Shown here: in pieces, positions 57,835-64,000 of the stretch
Layout: every line of letters begins with the position of its first letter
Numbering within the stretch: position 1 is the stretch's first letter
Source: Voacanga thouarsii
Lineage: Eukaryota; Streptophyta; Magnoliopsida; Gentianales; Apocynaceae
Direction: 5' to 3'
Length of the DNA stretch: 64,000 bases
Assembly (NCBI GenBank): GCA_026120185.1
Contig: JANUWF010001110.1
Span: 2,147,001-2,211,000, forward strand
The notes under the pieces: generated by a model
Seen by the model: only the letters and a program-made list of their open reading frames with translations
What the model was told of the DNA's origin: nothing
Databases searched by the model: none
Program-made: the position numbers and the translations under genes

Positions 57835-59372
57835 CGGAAGACATCAAATTAAAATTTTTCCCCAAATTGAAGTCTAGGAATACTTATTCCTAGACTGCAT
57901 AGTTTGAATAATTGGAGGAATTGGATTTGTCGAAACGCTTTGATTTGTCATGACTACTTGTTCTGCAGGAAAATCGGCTAAGTATTGACTCCTTCGTATC
58001 AAACACGCGCACCAAAATTACTAACTTTCAAACTTTTAAAGTATTCTCAAACCTTCTATAAGCTATCTACCCGTGAAAGTAGAATAATATGTGAAAAATA
58101 ATAATATTGGAAGAGTTTTTTTTAGAAAGCTAATTCAAAAGGAAAATAGAAAACCAAGAAAATAGCTAAAAAAAGAACAAAGGCTTTGGCGGAGGAAAAC
58201 ATGCACAAAAAAAAAATAAAAAAATGAAAGCTCTCAATTTTATTGTTTTGATCGGCTAACCAAAACAATTCGTGAAAACCAAGTCACGTTTTAAAACTCA
58301 CGAAAAGACAAAATCATAGCCTTTCCAATTTTTTTTTTTTTTTTCCAAAAATTGCCAAAAGCTACGTTTTCCTTTTTTGTTTCCAAAAAATCTCGGTCAA
58401 CCAAACATATCAATTTACATAATTTTTCCTTTTTCCACTGCTTTTCCTCTTCTCCCTTTTTTTTTTTAATTAATTAGACTAAGACTAATTAAATAACTTT
58501 TTTATTAATTAATCTTCTTAGAACTAATATAAAATTACTCAAGATAATTAATTAATAAATTCATTTAATTGAATTAGTTTAAGACTAATTAAATAGCTCT
58601 CTTATTAATTAATTGATCTTTTTGGAAGCAATATAAAATTATCTAAGATAATTAATTAATAAATCAATTAAATTAAATTGGTCCAATAATTATATTAATT
58701 AATTAATCCACTTGGATCTAATATAAAATTATTCAAGATAATTAATTAATAAATTAATTTAATTAATTTGGCCCAGTAAATTATATTTTAGCCTAAGTAA
58801 ATAATTAATTAGACTTTTAGAACAATTCTTCTATTATAAATTCACCTAATAAGCCTATATACTAAATAAATTTACTAAACTTACTTGAGCTACTTTGGGG
58901 ACTAAAAAAACATATTATTCTTGGCTACTAAAATGACTAAAATACAATTACTAACAAATAGCCGTATTTTATTATATTAAATATTTCATTTATCACCATA
59001 TGAAAATACTGACCTCAAGAATAATATTACAAGTGCGATGTCCTCGACCTACAGGTATAATGAGGAAAATACCCCTCCATGTAACACACGTCATTGAGAT
59101 AGGAAAAATGTACTCACACCTTTCTCGATGATATTTACCATCATTTGATAATTAGTTTGATAATCCATGACTTCAAGTATGTATAAACTTATTTCCTAGA
59201 GTTACCCAAAAGCATACATACTAAGTCACATTTTTCAGGGCTCTGGACTATTTAGATCATCCCGAACAATCACAAGGAGGTGATTTCTTCACACAATGAA
59301 GTATAGAAACTCTATTGTATAAATCCGTTTTAATTAACTAAAATCATACATCTAACGTATAAGGTTAGTAGC
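57835..59372 (-). mobile_element. Copia LTR, copy 3 of family B
   Basis: The part from about 58,480 to 59,340 follows copy 1 (about 2,480-3,300) in the same orientation, including GGCTACTAAAATGAC(C/T)AAAATAC and TCGACCTACAGGT(G/A)TAATGA. It interrupts an integrase frame at its left end. The right end runs into a palindrome. A 12-bp-arm palindrome (AGTCTAGGAATA) lies at about 57,870-57,895. No internal Copia genes follow. Confidence 0.65.
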
Positions 59373-59434
59373 CTTACAATAAGACCTCACCCATATATAT
59401 ATATATATATATATGGGTGAGGTCTTATTGTAAG
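59373..59434. repeat. Perfect 62-bp palindrome
   Basis: Arms CTTACAATAAGACCTCACCC and GGGTGAGGTCTTATTGTAAG (20 bp each, no mismatch) flank an (AT)11 loop. It sits between the Copia LTR and the microsatellite cluster. Confidence 0.95.
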
Positions 59435-59507
59435 TATACATATATATATATATATACACATATGTATGTGTTGTGTGGGTATATACATATGTATGTATGT
59501 ATATGTA

Positions 59508-59542
<35 letters not shown>

Positions 59543-59691
59543 ATATATATATATATTTATGTTGTGTGTATATATGTGTTGTATATATATATGGATATGT
59601 ACATATATATATATATGTGTGTGTGCGTGTGTGTGTGCGTGCGTGTGCGTGTGTGTGCACAATACATACTTATGTATTGTGTATGTATTGT

Positions 59692-59724
<33 letters not shown>

Positions 59725-59770
59725 CTGTGTGTGTGTGTGTGCGTGCGTGCGTGCGCATGCGTATAAGTCT
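59435..59770. repeat. Microsatellite cluster (TA, TAAA, TG, AC, TGCG)
   Basis: Successive tracts: TA-rich, (AAAT)n at 59,507-59,543, TA again, TG/CG-rich at about 59,615-59,660, (AC)n at about 59,690-59,722, and TG/CG at 59,727-59,760. The TG and AC tracts are complementary and could pair. Long open frames on both strands (Cys/Val or His/Thr repeats) are translations of the repeats. Confidence 0.9.
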
Positions 59771-59902
59771 TTTTTCTAATCAATCTATATATATGAATCA
59801 TTTAACAAAAATAATGACATAATTAATAGCATATGGACTTTTAAAATTATATAAATATATAAAATTAATTTGTTTTCATAGTAAACTTAATATGATTATT
59901 AT

Positions 59903-60150
59903 AAGGAAGCCACTTACTCAACCAAAAGCTAGCTGTCAAGGAGAGAGCTCATAATCCCCTTAACTACCACCACGCTTCGGTGTGCAACTCTGTGTTGACC
60001 GTTGGACGTTCGCATCGATCCGTCAGTTTGGCGCTCGCGGGAGTCGAACCCGAGATGTGTGGGTAAGGCAGGCTCTAATACCATTTAAGGAAGCCACTTA
60101 CACTAAAAGCTAGTTGTCAAGGAGAGAGCTCAAAATCCCCTTAACTACCA
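59903..60150 (-). mobile_element. TRIM-like mini retrotransposon
   Basis: Two direct repeats of about 65 bp (59,903-59,969 and 60,087-60,150, starting AAGGAAGCCACTTAC) flank about 117 bp. Next to the right-hand repeat the minus strand reads TGGTATTAGAGCC (60,071-60,083), a tRNA-Met-type primer site. Repeat, primer site, short core, repeat is the layout of a TRIM. The core contains CGGGTTCGACTCCCG, a tRNA T-arm-like hairpin with a pol III B-box, so a SINE-like origin is an alternative. No gene is present. Confidence 0.6.
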
Positions 60151-60261
60151 ATTCTCCCACAAAAACTAGCTATTTCTCCTAGATTAAAATTTATTTTATT
60201 TGAATAATTTAATTTTGAAAAATCAAATTGTTCAGATATTTTTACTTCAGACATATCTATT

Positions 60262-60720
60262 TCAACCATATTTTTTTTGCACTATTTCTAATGGTTGAGG
60301 TATATTCGAAACAAGATTAAGTTCTTTGCTTAAAGGAAAACTCAATATTATATCTGCCCATTTAAAGAAGGTTACCTTGTTACCTTCCACTATTATTCCA
60401 CCATGGAGATTGTTGATGAAATTCATGCATATGATTAATTGGTAATTCATGGATGATACCCATGTTGTTGGTAAGAAATCTTTTTCATTATTAAATTTGA
60501 TAGTACAGTCTACCAACCTTTCATCTATTTTTCTAATGTTTCCTACTGTGTCTATTACAATAGAACCCATTTATGATTTTCTAAGATATTTAATAGGTAC
60601 TAAATCTTTCTGGATATGGCACATAGTAGCACCAATATCAATTATTCTTGATAATGTGATGGTATGTTTATCAGAGAATTCTAAAGTATAAACAGTATTG
60701 AGCAGATTATTTGTTCTATA
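60262..60720 (-). pseudogene. Caulimovirid aspartic protease remnant
   Basis: The minus strand has the pepsin-type active-site context IDIGATMCHI at about 60,620-60,650. The Thr of the D-T-G triplet is Ile. LVPIKYL follows. The open frame 60,262-60,570 continues the domain with a Gly-Gly-Ile-Ile segment. A stop separates the two parts. Reverse transcriptase normally follows, and none is found here. Confidence 0.6.
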
Positions 60721-60858
60721 TTTTCCTAATGTTATATGTTGCTCATCCTTGCAGGGTTCAAGAACATTTTCAAGACTATTTTGTTCTTCTATGATGACTC
60801 TTTTTTTGGTTTTACATATACAATTTTAAAGACTTTCTTCTAGATTGTCTATGTATTT

Positions 60859-61296
60859 CTACGTTATTCCTATAGTCTTAAAATGTAAATTTACTTGTGT
60901 TTTTAAACTTACATCCTGAACCTCTTCTCCCTTAATTTCTATTTTTTGGGACATGTCATAACCTAAATGTTGATTTGCACAAAATCTACAGATTGCTATA
61001 CTATATGTTGTGCAATAAGTTCTATGTTTCTCAATTAAGAATTTTAGACAAATTTCACACCTATTTTTAAATTTCGTGAAATCTTGCCAACTATGATTAC
61101 AATTTTTATATTTATTGAGTTCTAAATTATATCTATTTTTGAGAAAAATAGGATTATTATCTAAATTCCAATCTTCATTCATGTTTAATAAATTAAGGTC
61201 CTCAAAGTCCTTAAGTTTATCTAACATGTCAGATATGCTACAATAACTCATGATATCACTATCATTATCAGCTTCATTGCCTTCTAATGATAACAC
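60859..61296 (-). pseudogene. Cys/His-rich viral polyprotein segment
   Basis: A 145-codon frame with an acidic N-terminal half, then paired cysteines and histidines: CNHSW, CEICLKF, KHRTYCTTYS, CRFCANQH. This looks like a metal-binding module between the coat zinc knuckle and the protease, as in several caulimovirid genera. The exact role of this module is not known to me. Confidence 0.5.
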
Positions 61297-61365
61297 ATTA
61301 TATTCTGGTTCTATATCTAAGGTTTTGTAGGTGTTTTACCTTTCCCTATTTACTTTTTTATTTTT

Positions 61366-61413
61366 TCATTCATATGCAAAATGTCCTATTTCCCCACATA
61401 TATAACATTTACA
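61366..61413 (-). pseudogene. Coat-protein zinc knuckle with a stop at its last cysteine
   Basis: The minus strand reads C-K-C-Y-I-C-G-E-I-G-H-F-A-Y-E and then TGA at 61,366-61,368. The motif is the nucleic-acid-binding CxCxxCxxxxHxxxxC of caulimovirid coat proteins. The stop codon stands exactly where the final Cys is expected. Confidence 0.8.
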
Positions 61414-61613
61414 TTTTTTAGTAAGTTTATGAGTTTTAAACTTTCTAATTTTATTCTTTCTTAGGGGTTTTCCTTTTTGATAATACTTACTTCTTTTTAA
61501 TTTCCTTGTCTTTTTTCGTTTTCCTAAATCAAAAGACTGGGGAGTTATTATCCTTTTGCAGTAATTATAGTTTTTTATCTACTTATCTATTTGGTGTTGC
61601 ATACATTGTTCCT

Positions 61614-62159
61614 TTAAATAATTAAAAAAAAAATAAATTGAATCCTAGTAGTAATGCCTACTATAGGTTGTCTTCCTACGGATTCAGCCCATTTTTCTGC
61701 AACTACCTTTCCTAAAGGATTTGAGAGTTTAGCAAAGTACTTGTTACTTAATTCTAAATCCAAGCTTCTTCCTGTTTTCATGGCTAGCTCTAAGTATTTT
61801 ATGCTAAATGTATCTATATTTAAGAGGTCTTTATCTACTTGTAGCTGTTCAAGATCTTTCATAACTTGATCTTGTAATTCTGTTTGTCCTTTATAAGGAT
61901 CATATCCTAAAATTATTTGTCTAATTTGACAAGTTATATTATGAGGATTCTCAACTATATCTATTACTCTTTGGCAAGATTGTGGATATTTAGTCCTCCA
62001 ATCTATAAAGTAATTTTTCATAGGTCCTAACGGATTTTCTAAGAAATTAGTTACTTCTTCATCTATCATTGTATAATTACATCTTTGTAATCCATTAAGT
62101 GCATCATCTTCCCATCTATCTATTACATCTTCCCAATTTTGAGGGTGAAAAGACGTCAC
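61614..62159 (-). pseudogene. Caulimovirid coat-protein-like segment
   Basis: The longest viral frame (181 codons). It has YFIDWRTKYPQS, then ENPHNITCQIRQIILGYDP, then QLQDQVMKDLEQL and FAKLSNPLGKVVAEKWAES. These match the capsid core pattern of plant pararetroviruses, with its QIRQI and LGP/LGK turns. It lies directly upstream of the basic region and zinc knuckle. The frame is closed at about 61,614 by a stop before the basic stretch. Confidence 0.6.
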
Positions 62160-62650
62160 TGTTAATTCACTACCTGTTTTATGTTAAGGCGGCAAATTAT
62201 AAATTATCCCTGGGGGTTGTTGAAGTCCTATTCTTTTATTACCATAATAAGGTTCATAACCTCCTCCTACTGTTGGTAAGATTCTTGAAGGTTCCTTTTT
62301 TGGTAACGTGAAGTAGTCGATTGGGGTACATCATACATTAGTGATGCCTCACTAACACCACTAATTTGACTAGTACTAGGGTTTATATTTAACCAAGTTT
62401 CAAACTTGGAGTTCTCTACATTTTCACTATTTTCTAAATCTATTATTGGATCATCTTCCATCATACTTTCTTGTGTATTCTGATGATTTACGGTGGGGTA
62501 ATCTATCCTAAGTCCTAATATTCTTAGTTACCAATCAACCTCATCTACTTCTGGCTTTTCTTCAAAATGTTGTTGCCAGCCATATCCTGGGAGTACTGAT
62601 TCTAATGTTTCATGAGGTAGGAATGTCCTATAGATTGGGACACCATACTG
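62160..62650 (-). pseudogene. Acidic linker of the viral polyprotein
   Basis: A 65-codon acidic frame at 62,267-62,464 (EDDPIIDLENSENVE), and a piece before it to about 62,650 with ETLESVLPGYGWQQ, bridge the dUTPase-like and coat-like parts. No domain is recognised. Frameshifts are present near 62,260 and 62,530. Confidence 0.4.
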
Positions 62651-62652
62651 AT

Positions 62653-63010
62653 TCATGATGTACTACTTATTCCACCTATCCTGATTTTTGTGGTATTGTC
62701 ATCATCAGTGATTAAATATTTGAGAAAGATCCCTTGTACTATTCTTTCTCCTTTTTCAAATTGTATAGGTATAAACTTATTATTTTTAACAATTATTTTT
62801 ATTTGCCTTTTATAGTCAAAATCTATTATTCCAATTGTATTAGCTAATGAAATTCCTTTTTCATGAAGTGATGACGTAGAAGTAATTATCAAGACTTCAT
62901 CTATATTCATTTTTACAGTTATTCCAATATCTATTATTAATATAGATAATAGGTTTATAACTACTATCTAAGGTAAGCTAATATCATATCTTGCACTTCC
63001 TATGGTTCGT
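62653..63010 (-). pseudogene. dUTPase-like domain in the viral polyprotein
   Basis: All five dUTPase motifs can be followed in one minus-strand frame. Motif 1 is GSARYDIS (62,977-63,000), motif 2 SSLHEKGIS, motif 3 GIIDFDYKRQI, motif 4 FEKGERIVQGIF, and motif 5 RIGGISS. A single TAG stop lies just after motif 1. Motif 2 lacks the usual RSG, and motif 5 lacks one Gly-Phe-Gly step, so activity would be doubtful even without the stop. dUTPase hydrolyses dUTP and keeps uracil out of DNA. Such domains are reported in a few caulimovirids. Confidence 0.7.
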
Positions 63011-63573
63011 CTTTTAGGAAGGTCAGCTTCAAGATTAATAATATGAATTTTTCTAATCAACTGAAGGGTTTTCTTCATTCGAATAGAGATGATCTAAATA
63101 CCAGTCTACTTCTTCTTCTTTCTTAAGATCAATCTTTTCTTTTATCCAATTTTCTAGAAGAAGAAAGAGTTCACTTTTTATGGTCTTTATACTTAGATTT
63201 GATTTCTTTGTATAATCTTCTTAAAGTAAATAAAAAAAAAAAATCAAATTTAAGTATCCTAGGCTTTGTAATGTCTGAGTGACAGTACACTATTCCATTG
63301 TTTATTCTATGTATCATATTTATCTTAACTATTTAAAGACGAAGCCTTTCATGCATTCATCTTTCTAAATTTGATAAAGATTTTTTTCATTCTTTATTTG
63401 CTTGTTCATAAAATATTCATTCATTTAATGAACACCAAGCATCTATGGATTTAAACAAGTCTTTATTATTACTTGTTTCTACATAATACATTATTCTAAC
63501 TCTAAACTCAGAGATTGAGTTTAAATCTTTTCTATCTATCTAACTTAAATGGAACAAGGATTGTTGAATGTTA
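63011..63573 (-). other. Decayed viral sequence between movement-like and dUTPase-like parts
   Basis: Broken coding-like text is rich in Lys and Glu, with stops in all frames. There is no recognisable domain. The part next to motif 1 (63,000-63,060) reads as a lead-in to the dUTPase fold. Confidence 0.4.
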
Positions 63574-63894
63574 TTACTGTTCTTGCTTATCATCATTTTC
63601 TTGTTCAATTCCTATATAATTACTGAACCTACAACTAACGTCTCCATTAATTTCAATATAATACTGAGCACTAGTTGGGATAATTAATGGTTTATCCAAG
63701 ATTTTACTAATATTCGAGGTTTCTCCTAAAAGACTATGATTTTCAATCTTCTTTCCTGATAATACTTTTATTCCCTTATTAGCTAAGAATCTAACTATTT
63801 CGATTTCCTTAACAATATAACCTACATTATTTCCTGAGGTTATTTTTCCTATGATATTCTGACAAATCAATAGATTTTCAGCATTATCTATCAT
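63574..63894 (-). pseudogene. Movement-protein-like segment (end)
   Basis: A 106-codon frame with GKITSGNNVGYIVKEIEIV, then KPLIIPTSAQYYIEINGD and CRFSNYIG. Position (before dUTPase and coat) and the late-domain style suggest the C-terminal part of a 30K-type movement protein. I see no decisive residue, so the call rests on context. Its N-terminal part lies beyond the window. Confidence 0.4.
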
Positions 63895-64000
63895 ATTACC
63901 CTTTACTTTGGACCACTATATTTAGGTGTTCATGTATTTGGTCAATGGGAAATAGATAATCTGGTAATATATAAACTATTTGACTATTTTGACTCATGTC

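Larger units (their letters stand above)
60200..64000 (-). mobile_element. Endogenous pararetrovirus fragment (Caulimoviridae)
   Basis: The minus-strand order from the window edge is: a movement-protein-like piece, a dUTPase-like domain, a linker, a coat-protein-like piece, a zinc knuckle, a Cys-rich piece and an aspartic protease. It then stops before any RT. This order is that of caulimovirid polyproteins. The sequence is AT-rich with many stops and frameshifts, so it is a dead copy. The fragment continues beyond 64,000. Its 3' side ends near 60,200, next to the TRIM-like element. The genus is not assigned. Confidence 0.7.

Noticed and set aside
59352..59822. Open frames of 66-123 codons in the microsatellite cluster
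   Set aside because: They encode only Tyr/Ile, His/Thr or Cys/Val repeats from TA, CA and TG tracts.
59985..60083. Possible tRNA gene because of the T-arm-like hairpin and B box
   Set aside because: There is no acceptor stem, anticodon arm or D arm that folds with it. It fits the core of a TRIM- or SINE-like element better.

Overview
This window is a repeat-rich stretch of a plant nuclear genome, most likely a eudicot. It has no bacterial-style operons. I see only two host genes, and almost everything else is transposable elements nested in one another. The evidence for a plant is a spliced methyltransferase gene with GT-AG introns, an IDA-like peptide gene, an Au-type SINE, a Stowaway MITE, plant LTR-retrotransposon lineages, a CACTA (En/Spm) transposon and an endogenous plant pararetrovirus fragment. 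I cannot name the species.

Layout. 1-4 kb: AT-rich unassigned DNA, then a minus-strand Copia 5' LTR with a tRNA-Met-type primer site, inserted in the gag of a Gypsy element. 4-5.9 kb: leader, primer site and LTR of that Gypsy element. 5.9-18.2 kb: a decayed minus-strand Tat-lineage Gypsy element with gag, protease, RT, two RNase H domains and integrase. It also has an antisense extra ORF beyond pol, and its gag is split by two nested LTRs. 18,261-32,311: a minus-strand Copia element with a 5-bp AAAAG target duplication. Its 3' LTR holds a deleted Gypsy-type derivative, and its gag holds a 3.8-kb solo LTR with a TGTTC duplication. 32.5-33.0 kb: an intact IDA-like peptide gene. 33,193-44,863: an 11.7-kb CACTA element with two decayed genes, large palindromic subterminal arrays and a G-rich block. 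46.6-50.7 kb: three exons of a METTL21-like methyltransferase gene, with a SINE and two LINE tails in its second intron. 51.4-57.8 kb: the 3' part of a minus-strand Gypsy element, carrying a solo LTR and a Stowaway MITE. 57.8-59.8 kb: a third copy of the first Copia LTR family, a perfect palindrome and microsatellites. 59.9-60.15 kb: a TRIM-like mini-element. 60.2-64 kb: an endogenous caulimovirid fragment with recognisable dUTPase, coat, zinc-knuckle and protease regions, all broken.

The two host genes sit among these insertions. The peptide gene keeps only about 320 bp of upstream DNA before the Copia element and about 220 bp downstream before the CACTA element. The methyltransferase gene loses its recognisable 3' exons on the side facing the CACTA element. 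That element lacks a matching target duplication, so a CACTA-associated rearrangement is possible. The strongest leads are the CACTA architecture (duplicated leader block, G-rich block), the viral dUTPase domain, the antisense ORF of the Tat element and the sandwiched peptide gene.
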